64,000 nucleotides of DNA from Rathayibacter sp. VKM Ac-2857 (lineage in GTDB: Bacteria > Actinomycetota > Actinomycetes > Actinomycetales > Microbacteriaceae), in NCBI RefSeq assembly GCF_013205025.1, contig NZ_JABMLE010000002.1, positions 669,656 through 733,655 of the forward strand, given 5' to 3'. How positions within the stretch are numbered: position 1 is the first letter of the stretch; every line of letters starts with the position of its first letter. Under the pieces are notes generated by a model. The model worked only from the letters and a program-made list of their open reading frames with translations. It had not been told where the DNA came from and did not search any database. Positions 54,480 to 62,610 of this stretch are shown piece after piece. The translations under genes and the position numbers were made by a program.

Positions 54480-54717
54480 CATGCTGATCGAGTAGCCCTC
54501 GCAGAGGGCGTATCGAGATCCACCGTCGTCCGGTGGGCGGGTCTCGATACGCCGCTGCGCGGCTACTCGACCAGCATGGACGCGGCGGGCCGCCCTCCTC
54601 ATCGAGCGGGCCGCGCTGCATGCTGATCGAGTAGCCCTCGCAGAGGGCGTATCGAGATCCACCGTCGTCCGGTGGGTGGGTCTCGATACGCCGCTTCGCG
54701 GCTACTCGACCAGCATG
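54480..54717. repeat. Tandem duplication of a short composite palindromic repeat
   Basis: Two composites, 54480-54578 and 54619-54717, each consist of a left half, a 17- to 18-nt middle (ACCGTCGTCCGGTGGG) and an inverted right half. The whole segment with its lead-in GGGCCGCGCTG is duplicated at an offset of 139 bp with only a few changes, so this is a recent event. No gene is supported in 54465-54777. Confidence 0.9.
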
Positions 54718-54777
54718 CAGGGGCCGCTGCGCGGCTCCTCCGCAGGCGGGGCCGCAGCGCGGCTCCTCACGGGGCGG

Positions 54778-55620
54778 TCAGTCGGCGATGGCCGTCGCGC
54801 CCGGGTCGAAGTGGGCGCCGCGGGTGGAGCGGTACCAGGGGGCCAGGCGGTCGGGCGAGACGGCGACCATGGCGGCGCCGGTGAAGCCGGCGTCGTTGCC
54901 GAAGCGGGCGGAGACGATCTCGGTGCCGAGGTCGAGGAAGCGGGCGAACTCGTCGAAGACGTGCGCGGCCGCTCCGCCGATCACGAAGAGCTGCGGCGAG
55001 AGCAGCATCTCGAGGTGCCGGTAGTAGACGTTGAGGCGGCCCGCCCACTCCTCGAGGGTGATGCCCTCGCGGCGGACGGCGGAGAAGCCGACGCGCGGCT
55101 CGAAGTCGGGGCCGTCGATGTGCACGTGGCCGAGCTCGGAGTTGGGGATGACCTCGCCCTCGTAGACCAGCGCGGTGCCGATCCCGGTGCCGAGCGTCGT
55201 CAGCAGGCAGAGGCCCTCGCGGTCGCGCATCGCGCCGAACTCGCGCTCGGCGACGCCGGCGGCGTCCGCGTCGTTGACGACGACGACGTCCACGCCGGTC
55301 GCCTCGGACAGCAGGGCCTGCGCGTCGATCCCGACCCAGCGCTGCGAGACGTGGGTGGTCTGCCGCACGATGCCGCCGCGGACGATGCCGGGGAAGCCGA
55401 CGCCGACGGGGGTGCCCGCGATCGGCGAGACGTCGCGGACGATGCCGGCGATGGCCGCGGCGAAGTCCTCGGGCTCCTTGCCGACCGGGTTCGCGACGGC
55501 GAAGCGGCGGGCGGCGCGCTCGCCGGTGGTCACGTCGACGAGGGAGGCCTTGATCGAGGTGCCGCCGATGTCGACGCCGACGGCGAAGCGCGGGAGGAGG
55601 CCGTCCTGGGGCTGGGTCAC
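54778..55620 (-). CDS. ppgK: Polyphosphate glucokinase (ROK family)
   Basis: ROK-family kinase of 280 residues that phosphorylates glucose with polyphosphate or ATP. The N-terminal phosphate motif is GVDIGGTSIK; LTTLGTGIGTALVYEGEVIP and NSELGH match actinobacterial polyphosphate glucokinases rather than generic ROK repressors, as there is no helix-turn-helix and no CxCGxxGC zinc motif. It supplies glucose-6-phosphate, for example from sugars released by LacZ. Confidence 0.9.
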   Translation of the reverse strand: MTQPQDGLLPRFAVGVDIGGTSIKASLVDVTTGERAARRFAVANPVGKEPEDFAAAIAGIVRDVSPIAGTPVGVGFPGIVRGGIVRQTTHVSQRWVGIDAQALLSEATGVDVVVVNDADAAGVAEREFGAMRDREGLCLLTTLGTGIGTALVYEGEVIPNSELGHVHIDGPDFEPRVGFSAVRREGITLEEWAGRLNVYYRHLEMLLSPQLFVIGGAAAHVFDEFARFLDLGTEIVSARFGNDAGFTGAAMVAVSPDRLAPWYRSTRGAHFDPGATAIAD

Positions 55621-55720
55621 GGGTGCTCCGTCTGGGAAGTGGTGGCGAGGACTGACCTCGGGCTCGCGGGAACGCGGACGGCTCGTCGGATCGCGGGATC
55701 CTGACGAGCCGAAGGCGATT

Positions 55721-56548
55721 CTACGAGCCCGAGGTCGGAGCCGGCTCGGAGGTGGCGGCGAGGGCGTCCAGGAGGTAGGCGATCACCGGCTCGTAGAGGT
55801 GCACGGCGAGGCCGTCGTCGATCGGGACGACCACCTCGATCGAGCCCTGGGCCTCGGCCACGAAGACGGCGGGGTCGTTGCAGTCGGCGATCGCGATCGT
55901 CGGGAGGCCGCGCCGCCCGGAGGCGCCCGCCCAGCCGTGGTCGGCGACGACGAGGTCGGGGCGGATCCCGAGCGCCTCGAGCTCGTCGAGCAGGGCGTTC
56001 ATCGGCTCGGCCGAGTGGGTGTGCTGGAGGCTGCCGCCGCGGTAGGCGCAGGTGACGCCGCCGGTGCACCAGAGGCGCTGGTGCTCGTCGGCCAGGGTGA
56101 CCCGGATGCCGTCGGGGCGGGCGAACGGGAGGGTGTTCACGTCGATCACGCGAGCGCCCGCCGCCGTCGCGGCCGCGGCGAGGCGGCGGTAGACGTCGAG
56201 CAGGGTCGCGGGGTGCGCGGTGGCGAAGAGGATCAGCGCGCCCTCCTGCACCGCCCGGGCGAAGCGGTCGCGGTAGGCGTCGAGCGCGGCGACGGTCAGT
56301 GCGGCGTCGATGCGGTCCTGGCCGTGCTCGAAGGCGGGGTCGGTGCTGATGCCGACCCGCTCCCCCATCAGCGCGAGCAGGCTCTCGACGTCCCAGTGCT
56401 CGGCGACGTCGACGCCGTAGAGGTGGGCGGGCTCGCGGGCGGCCAGGCGGCGGAGGTTGCCGAGGTTGCTCGCGCGGCCGGTGAGGACGGCGCCGGTGAG
56501 GAGCGACTCGTCGAGGAGCGCGGCGAGCGCGGCGGCGGACAGCGGCAT
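55721..56548 (-). CDS. Phosphatase-like protein of unknown specificity
   Basis: Protein of 275 residues resembling a group of actinobacterial proteins annotated simply as phosphatase. Conserved-looking segments are ILFATAHPATLLDVYRRL, VVADHGWAGASGRRGL and IADCNDPAVFVAEAQG, holding His and Asp residues that could form an active site. Start ATG 56548; longer frames run into the divergent promoter region. It is divergent from the PadR gene. No biochemical role is established to my knowledge. Confidence 0.65.
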   Translation of the reverse strand: MPLSAAALAALLDESLLTGAVLTGRASNLGNLRRLAAREPAHLYGVDVAEHWDVESLLALMGERVGISTDPAFEHGQDRIDAALTVAALDAYRDRFARAVQEGALILFATAHPATLLDVYRRLAAAATAAGARVIDVNTLPFARPDGIRVTLADEHQRLWCTGGVTCAYRGGSLQHTHSAEPMNALLDELEALGIRPDLVVADHGWAGASGRRGLPTIAIADCNDPAVFVAEAQGSIEVVVPIDDGLAVHLYEPVIAYLLDALAATSEPAPTSGS

Positions 56549-56599
56549 GCGGAGGGGCCTTCCGGTGGGGGTCCCTCGAGCGTAGTTCGAAAGTCGTGC

Positions 56600-56628
56600 T
56601 TGACGAGTGACAGTCACCGATATATCGT
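56600..56628 (+). promoter_or_regulatory. PadR gene promoter with overlapping palindromes
   Basis: TTGACG (56600-56605) and TATCGT (56623-56628) are exactly 17 bp apart. The spacer and -10 are filled by two perfect palindromes, GTGACAGTCAC (56607-56617) and CGATATATCG (56618-56627). This is the arrangement expected for an autorepressed promoter; it may also influence the divergent phosphatase-like gene. Confidence 0.7.
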
Positions 56629-56714
56629 TAGTACATCGCCGACAGATCGTGAGCACTCGCTCCGACGGGCGAGACGGATTTCGAAAGGAATCCCCTGACA
56701 CGAGACGAGACACC

Positions 56715-57368
56715 ATGAACACCAGGAACTCCTTCCACGACCACAGCGACCGCTTCGACCGCTCGCACGGCGACCACGACCACGGCCACGGCGGCCACGA
56801 CCAGCCCGGCCGGCGCGAGCGCCGCGGCCCCGGCGGGCACGGCCGCGGCTTCGGTCCCGGCTTCGGCTTCGGCCCGGGCTTCGGCGGCTTCGGTCCCGGC
56901 TTCGGCGGCCCCGGCTTCGGCCGCGGCGGCGGACGGGCCCGACGCGGCGACGTCCGCGCCGCCCTGCTCTCCCTCCTCGCCGAGAAGTCCTCGAACGGCT
57001 ACGGCCTGATCAAGGCGATCGCCGAGAAGACGAACGGCTCGTGGCGCCCCAGCCCCGGCTCGGTCTACCCCACGCTCCAGCAGCTCGTCGACGAGGGCCT
57101 CATCACGGCCGTCGGCGAGGGCCGCGGCACCGAGTACCAGCTCACCGACGCGGGCGGCACCTACGTGCGCGAGCACGCCGACGAGCTCACCGCCGCCTGG
57201 GAGGCCACTCCCGGAGCGAGCGACTCGGACCGCGAGTTCGTCGAGAACTTCGGCAAGCTGATGGGCGTCGTCCAGCAGTTCCGCGGGGCCTCGGAGGCGC
57301 AGCGCGCCGCCGCCTCCGCGAAGCTCGACGAGACCCGCCGCGCGCTGTACCTGATCCTCGCGGACTGA
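56715..57368 (+). CDS. PadR family regulator with His- and Gly/Phe-rich N-terminus
   Basis: Regulator of 217 residues. Residues 1-25 are rich in His and Asp (DHDHGHGGHD), then a Gly/Phe/Pro repeat (GFGPGFG repeated) to about 75. The PadR winged helix follows: DVRAALLSLLAEKSSNGYGL, SPGSVYPTLQQLVDEGLI and GRGTEYQLTDAG. A helical dimerisation tail ends the protein. The N-terminus may bind metal or drive condensation; PadR cores without it are normal. Start ATG 56715, about 80 nt after the predicted transcription start. Confidence 0.9.
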   Translation: MNTRNSFHDHSDRFDRSHGDHDHGHGGHDQPGRRERRGPGGHGRGFGPGFGFGPGFGGFGPGFGGPGFGRGGGRARRGDVRAALLSLLAEKSSNGYGLIKAIAEKTNGSWRPSPGSVYPTLQQLVDEGLITAVGEGRGTEYQLTDAGGTYVREHADELTAAWEATPGASDSDREFVENFGKLMGVVQQFRGASEAQRAAASAKLDETRRALYLILAD

Positions 57369-57386
57369 CGCGGCGGCGCCGCCGGC

Positions 57387-57695
57387 GGATCTCGATACGC
57401 CCGCGGAGCGGGCTACTCGATCAGCGTGAAGGGCACGCCCGCGGAGCGGGCTGCTCGATCAGCATGGATCGCCACGAGACGGCGGAGAACATGTTGGTCG
57501 AGTAGCCCCGCAGGGGCGTATCGAGACCCGGCGTCACCAGCAGGACGGGTCTGCAGACCCAGCGTCTTGACGGTGGGGGATCTCGATACGCCCGCGGAGC
57601 GGGCTACTCGATCAGCATGAAGGGCACGCCCGCGGAGCGGGCTACTCGATCAGCATGAAGGGCACGCCCGCGGAGCGGGCTACTCGATCAGCATG
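57387..57695. repeat. Cluster of palindromic half-elements with 38-bp tandem copies
   Basis: Right-type half at 57387-57428, a truncated copy at 57429-57466, a long composite at 57491-57619 (middle with CTGCAGACCC), then two exact 38-bp copies at 57620-57657 and 57658-57695 of the form AAGGGCACGCCCGCGGAGCG to CTCGATCAGCATG. The last copy ends 12 nt before the oleD stop. No gene is supported in 57369-57706. Confidence 0.88.
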
Positions 57696-57706
57696 ACGTC
57701 ACGACG

Positions 57707-58672
57707 TCAGCGGTAGGAGGCGGCCAGGCGGGCGAGGCCCTCGTCGAGGGTGACCGCCGGCGTCCACTGGAAGTCGGCGCGGGTCGCGCGCTGGTCGAAC
57801 CAGTGCGCGGTCGAGAGCTGCTCGGCGAGGAAGCGGGTCATCGGCGGCTCGTCGGCCCCCGGGCGCACCGCCCAGACGCGCTCCACGAGCGAGCCCGCGG
57901 CGCGCGCGACTCCCGCGGGGACCGACCAGGCCGGCGGCCGCACGCCCGCGGCCCGGCAGATCCCGGCGAGCAGCTCGGCCACCGGCCGGGGCTCGCCGTT
58001 GGTGACCACGTACGCACGGCCGTGCACCGCCTCCGCCCGGCCGAGCGCGGCGACGATCGCCGAGGCGGCGTTGTCGATGTAGGTGGAGTCGATCAGCGCC
58101 TGGCCGTCGCCGAGCAGCGGCAGCCGGCCGGTGCGGGCGCGCTCGACGATGCGCGCCACGAGCTGGGTGTCGCCCGGACCCCAGACCAGGTGCGGGCGGA
58201 CCGCCGCGACGGCGAAGCCCGGCGCGTCGGCGCCCAGCGCCAGCAGCTCGGCCCGCGCCTTGGTGCGCGCGTAGTCGCCGCGGGCGCGCTCGGGATCGGC
58301 GGGCTCGGCGCCCTCGCCGATGATCGAGGCGCCGGAGTGCGCCACCGACGGCGACGACACCTGGACGAACCGCGTCACGCCCGCCTGTGCCGCGGCGGCC
58401 AGCAGCCCCCGCGTGCCGTCGACGTTCACCCGGACGAAGTCGGCCGGATCGCCCGCGAGCGACACCTTCGCCGCGAGGTGCACCACTCCCTCGCGGCCCT
58501 CGACCGCGCCCTCGACGGCGCTAGCGTCGGCCAGCGAGCCGCGCACGTCCTCCACCCCGGCCACTCCCGACGGACGGCGCTGGAAGGTGCGGACCTCGTG
58601 CCCCTCCGCCACGAGCCCCGCGGCCACGGCGCCGCCGAGCAGCCCGCTCGCCCCGGTGACGAGGACCCTCAC
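57707..58672 (-). CDS. oleD: 2-alkyl-3-oxoalkanoate reductase OleD
   Basis: Extended SDR of 321 residues. The cofactor motif TGASGLLG is at 6-13 and the catalytic YxxxK is Y134/K138, with serines at 106-107. In olefin synthesis OleD reduces the 2-alkyl-3-ketoacid made by OleA to the 2-alkyl-3-hydroxyacid. Its start overlaps the oleBC stop by 4 nt. Taken alone it would be called an NAD-dependent epimerase; the neighbours decide the assignment. Confidence 0.9.
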   Translation of the reverse strand: MRVLVTGASGLLGGAVAAGLVAEGHEVRTFQRRPSGVAGVEDVRGSLADASAVEGAVEGREGVVHLAAKVSLAGDPADFVRVNVDGTRGLLAAAAQAGVTRFVQVSSPSVAHSGASIIGEGAEPADPERARGDYARTKARAELLALGADAPGFAVAAVRPHLVWGPGDTQLVARIVERARTGRLPLLGDGQALIDSTYIDNAASAIVAALGRAEAVHGRAYVVTNGEPRPVAELLAGICRAAGVRPPAWSVPAGVARAAGSLVERVWAVRPGADEPPMTRFLAEQLSTAHWFDQRATRADFQWTPAVTLDEGLARLAASYR

Positions 58673-61365
58673 GGCGCGACCATCCGGCCGCCGGCGAGGA
58701 TCGACTCCGCCCAGCGCGCGAGCGCGGCCCGGTCGATCTTGGAGTTGTGCCGGATGTCGGTGGGCAGCGCCGGCACGACGAGCACGGCCGCGACCGGTGC
58801 GCCCACGGCCGCGCGGACCTCGGCGGCGAGCTCCTCGGAGGCGAGCTGCGTGCGGCGGGCGCCCTCGTGCCGCTCGACGACCGCGACGAGCTGCGCGACT
58901 CCGCGGGGCCCGACGCCGACGATCGCGGCGCGGGAGACGGCGGCGACGCGCGCCTCGATCCGCTGCTCCGGCCCGACGGGCGTCACGACGCCGTCGGCGG
59001 TGACGATCATGTGCGGCAGGCGGCCCTCGACCCAGAGCCGGCCGTCGGCGTCGATCCGCCCGACGTCGCCGGTGCGGTGCCAGCGCTCACCTGCGACGGC
59101 GCCGACGCGCGCGGCGCGGTCGGTCAGCCAGAGCCGCTCGTAGTGGTCCTCGACGTGCCCGGCCGAGACGACGATCTCGCCGGTGACGCCGACGAGCTCG
59201 GCCGGCTCGGGAGCCGCCTGTCCGTCGTCGTCGAGCGGCGCGATCCGGAGGCGGACGCCGGCGGCCGGCACCCCCACGCACACTCCCCCGCGCGGATCGT
59301 CGTCCGCGGCGGCCGCGCGGATGCCCTCGAGCGACGCGTCGGTGAGCAGCAGCCCCTCGGTCATCCCGTAGGGCGTGCGGGCCGACGCGTTCGGCATCAG
59401 CGCCTGGGCCTGCGCGAGCAGTCCCTCGGCGACGGGGGCGCCGGCCGAGAGGAAGGTGCGGACGCCGGCGAGCGCGCGGTGGTCGTCGGCGTCGAGGTCG
59501 CCGGCGGTGGCGACCACGTTGGCGAGCGCGGCGGGCGAGAGGAAGAGGACGGTCGCGTCGACGCGCGCCGCTGCGGCCGCCACCGCCCGCGCGGTCAGCG
59601 TGCGCGGGGAGGTGACGTCCATGTCCGGCGTCGCGGAGCGGGTGCCGAGCGCCGGGCCGAGCAGGGCGAACGGCGCGAAGCCGGCGACGAGCCCGGTCCC
59701 CGGTCCGATGCCGTACTGCCGGGCGAGTGCGTCGCGCACCCCGGCGAGCTGGCGGTGCGTGTAGACGACGCCCTTCGCCGGTCCGGTCGAGCCGGAGGTG
59801 AAGAGGATCGCGGCGGTCGCGTCGGCCGCGGGCGGCTCGCCGAGCGCTTCGGCGGAGGCTGCCAGTTCCGCACGGCCGAGCTCGATCAGCTGCCCGAGCG
59901 AGGTGTCGACGCCGAGCGCGAGGGCGGAGGCGCGCGGCAGCGTCTGCGTCGAGACGCGACCGCCCGGCCAGCCGAGCGCCCGGGCGACGGTGAGCCCCGG
60001 CAGCGCCCCGACGACGAGGTCCGGCCAGGCGCCGCGGACGGCGCGGGTCAGCCCGCGCAGGCCGAGGCCCGCGTCGGCGACGACCACGACGGCCCCGATC
60101 CGCAGGCAGGCGTAGAGCAGGGCGGTGAGGTCGGCGCCGGGCGGCACGAGCAGCGAGACGCGGTCGCCGGGCGCGACTCCCGAGGCGCGGAGCCCCGCGG
60201 CCAGCTCGCGGACCCGCCGCGAGAGCAGCCGCCAGGACACGGAGCGCGGGCCGCCTCCCCCGGGCGGCGCCATCTCGACCAGCGCGAGCGAGTCGTCCTC
60301 GACCCGCTCGTCGAGGTGCCGCCAGAGCGGCTCGATCGGCACCGTCGGGCGGTGCACGTCGGGCGCCTGGACGCCCGCGGTGACGTCGCCGAGCCAGGTG
60401 AGGACCGCGGCGGAGTAGTCGACGTCCTCCGCGAGCAGGTGGCCGGTGCCCTCGAAGCGGTGCACCTGCGCGTGCGGGAGGCGGTCGACGAGGTCGTCGA
60501 GGTAGCGGTCCGAGAAGATCGGGTCCAGCGGGCCCCAGAGCAGCAGCGCGGGGGTCTCGAGCGCGCGGACTCCGGACGCGATCCGCTCCAGCTCGGCGTG
60601 GCTCGGGTGCGCGGGGCCGACCGGGATGTCGGCGACGAACCCGCCGACGCCGCCGCGTCGCTCCGCCGAGCGGTAGGGGGCGCGGTAGCCGTCCTTGACG
60701 GCCTTCGGGATCGCGGGGTGCCCGAGGGCGAGCGTCGTCTCGAGGAACGCGGGCGTTCCGACCGTGGAGGCACCGAGCACGCCCGAGGCGAGGGCGAGCC
60801 GCAGCGGCGCGGGGATCGGCGCGTCGGCCGGCTGGTGGATCGCGGTGTTGAGCAGCATCGTGCCGCGCAGGAGCCCCGGGTGGTCGACCGCCCAGCCGAG
60901 CGAGACGACTCCGCCCCAGTCGTGGCCGAGGGTGACGACGTCGGTCAGGCCGAGCACGTCGGTGAGGTTCGACAGCTCGCGGACGCGGTCGGCGAGGGCG
61001 TGCAGCTCGCCGGTGCGCTCGGAGAAGCCCATCTCGAGCTGGTCGACGGCGACGACGCGCCAGGCCGGCTCACCGCGGCGGGCGGCGGCCACGGTGGCGG
61101 CGGCGAGGGCACGCCAGAGGTAGGACCAGGTCGGGTTGCCGTGCACGCAGAGGATCGTGCCGAGCGGCTCGGCGTCCCCCAGCGCGTCGGCGGTGTCGAG
61201 CAGGTGCCAGCGGCGCGGGACGCCGTGCGCGTCGGGCGCGTCGACGAGGCGCGACCAGGACGGATCGAGGCCGTCCAGTCCCGCCGGCGGCAGCTCCGCC
61301 GCCGAGGTCGAGCCGAGCGCGCGGCGGATCCTGGCGGCCGGGTGCCGGCCGGCGGCGGCGCTCAC
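58669..61365 (-). CDS. oleBC: OleBC fusion: beta-lactone decarboxylase plus beta-lactone synthetase
   Basis: Two-domain enzyme of 898 residues. The OleB part (about 1-330) is an alpha/beta hydrolase of the haloalkane-dehalogenase type with nucleophile D149 in LGHDWGG and a late histidine in GTGHLL. The OleC part (about 345-898) is an AMP-forming synthetase with the P-loop TSGSTGPAKG near 520 and GMTEGLL. OleC closes the hydroxyacid to a beta-lactone and OleB removes CO2 to give the alkene. The fusion is known from actinobacteria such as Micrococcus. It overlaps oleA and oleD by 4 nt each. Confidence 0.93.
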   Translation of the reverse strand: MSAAAGRHPAARIRRALGSTSAAELPPAGLDGLDPSWSRLVDAPDAHGVPRRWHLLDTADALGDAEPLGTILCVHGNPTWSYLWRALAAATVAAARRGEPAWRVVAVDQLEMGFSERTGELHALADRVRELSNLTDVLGLTDVVTLGHDWGGVVSLGWAVDHPGLLRGTMLLNTAIHQPADAPIPAPLRLALASGVLGASTVGTPAFLETTLALGHPAIPKAVKDGYRAPYRSAERRGGVGGFVADIPVGPAHPSHAELERIASGVRALETPALLLWGPLDPIFSDRYLDDLVDRLPHAQVHRFEGTGHLLAEDVDYSAAVLTWLGDVTAGVQAPDVHRPTVPIEPLWRHLDERVEDDSLALVEMAPPGGGGPRSVSWRLLSRRVRELAAGLRASGVAPGDRVSLLVPPGADLTALLYACLRIGAVVVVADAGLGLRGLTRAVRGAWPDLVVGALPGLTVARALGWPGGRVSTQTLPRASALALGVDTSLGQLIELGRAELAASAEALGEPPAADATAAILFTSGSTGPAKGVVYTHRQLAGVRDALARQYGIGPGTGLVAGFAPFALLGPALGTRSATPDMDVTSPRTLTARAVAAAAARVDATVLFLSPAALANVVATAGDLDADDHRALAGVRTFLSAGAPVAEGLLAQAQALMPNASARTPYGMTEGLLLTDASLEGIRAAAADDDPRGGVCVGVPAAGVRLRIAPLDDDGQAAPEPAELVGVTGEIVVSAGHVEDHYERLWLTDRAARVGAVAGERWHRTGDVGRIDADGRLWVEGRLPHMIVTADGVVTPVGPEQRIEARVAAVSRAAIVGVGPRGVAQLVAVVERHEGARRTQLASEELAAEVRAAVGAPVAAVLVVPALPTDIRHNSKIDRAALARWAESILAGGRMVAP

Positions 61366-62384
61366 CAGGCGATCTCGAGCATCGCGGTGTTGATGCCGGA
61401 GCCGACGCCCAGCAGCAGGACGCGGTGGCCCGGCTCGAGGGTCTTCGACTCCTGCGCGAGGGTGATCGGGATCGACGCGGGGCCGACGTTGCCGAGCGTC
61501 GGGTAGGTGGTGGGCACCAGCTCGGGGTCGATGCCGACGGCCTTCACGAAGGCGTTGGTGTGCACGTCCGACACCTGATGCATGATGTAGCGGTCCATCC
61601 CGCCCCAGCTCCAGTCGCGCTTCGCCTCCTTCCAGGCGGAGACGACGAGCTCCATGCCGCCCTTGAGCAGCGCCTTCGCGTCGGTGAACATCCCGTCGAC
61701 GCTGCCGACGCAGAGCTCGTTGAACTGGGTGGCCGCGCGGGTGATGCCGCCGAGGATCCGGTGGCCCTTGGGGTGCTCGTCGGCCGGGCCGAGGATCGCG
61801 GCCGCGGCGCCGGACCCGAGGGTCAGGCTCGCGAACTCGCTCATGAAGTCCTTGCGCTTGATGCCCTCGCGGCTGAGGCGCTCGATCGTGTTGACCTGGA
61901 TCTCGTCGGCGTCCTCGCCGTCGATGATCATCGCGTACTTGATCTGCCCGGAGTCGATCAGCTGAGCCGCGAGCGTCATGCCGTTGACGAAGCCGAGGCA
62001 GGCGTTCGCGATGTCGAAGTTGATCGCGGAGGAGGGCAGGCCGAGCCCGTGGTGCAGGCGCACGGCGACCGAGGGCTCGAGGTGCTTGCGGGTGACCGAG
62101 GTGTTGATGATCAGCCCGATCTGGTCGGGCCGGATGCCGGCCTCGGCCAGCGCGCGCTTGCCCGCCTCGATCGCGGCGCCGTCGAAGCCCTGCTCGGGGC
62201 CCCAGTTGCGCCGCTCCTGCACACCGGCGACGCGCTGGAGGAGTCCGGTGGGGAGTCGCAGCCGCTTCAGCGCCGGCGCCAGTCGCGCGTCGATCTCTTC
62301 CGACGTGGTCACCCGGGGGGCCATCGTGGTAGCGACGGACAGCAATGCGACGTTGCGGTGCGTGGTCGTTGCGTTTCCGTCCAA
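61362..62384 (-). CDS. oleA: OleA, thiolase-fold head-to-head condensing enzyme
   Basis: Condenses two fatty acyl-CoAs to a 2-alkyl-3-ketoacid. The protein has 340 residues. Catalytic residues fit OleA with constant spacing to Xanthomonas OleA: C129 (NACLGF), H269 (IMHQVSD), N299 (LGNVGP), and E103 (HLEPS), the glutamate absent from FabH. The start is TTG at 62384 with GGGAG five nt upstream; an internal ATG at 62324 is less likely. A TAAAAT in the upstream gap on the minus strand may be the operon -10. Confidence 0.94.
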   Translation of the reverse strand: MDGNATTTHRNVALLSVATTMAPRVTTSEEIDARLAPALKRLRLPTGLLQRVAGVQERRNWGPEQGFDGAAIEAGKRALAEAGIRPDQIGLIINTSVTRKHLEPSVAVRLHHGLGLPSSAINFDIANACLGFVNGMTLAAQLIDSGQIKYAMIIDGEDADEIQVNTIERLSREGIKRKDFMSEFASLTLGSGAAAAILGPADEHPKGHRILGGITRAATQFNELCVGSVDGMFTDAKALLKGGMELVVSAWKEAKRDWSWGGMDRYIMHQVSDVHTNAFVKAVGIDPELVPTTYPTLGNVGPASIPITLAQESKTLEPGHRVLLLGVGSGINTAMLEIAW

Positions 62385-62610
62385 CGGAACTCCCTATCGA
62401 GTTGTCGATCTCGGCATGTGCCCCCGTGATTTTACGCTGTCGTTCCCCCGACGCTTGCTGGACACCGGCTGGACGCCAGCGACATGCACACTCCGGGGGC
62501 CTGCTGCGCGCTCTGGCGCGGAATCGCGCGCGTTCTCGACGGTGTCCTCCGGGGTGGCCACAGGCGACCCTCCGGTGTCAACCACCCGGCGCTCGGCAGC
62601 GGGAGTCGCG

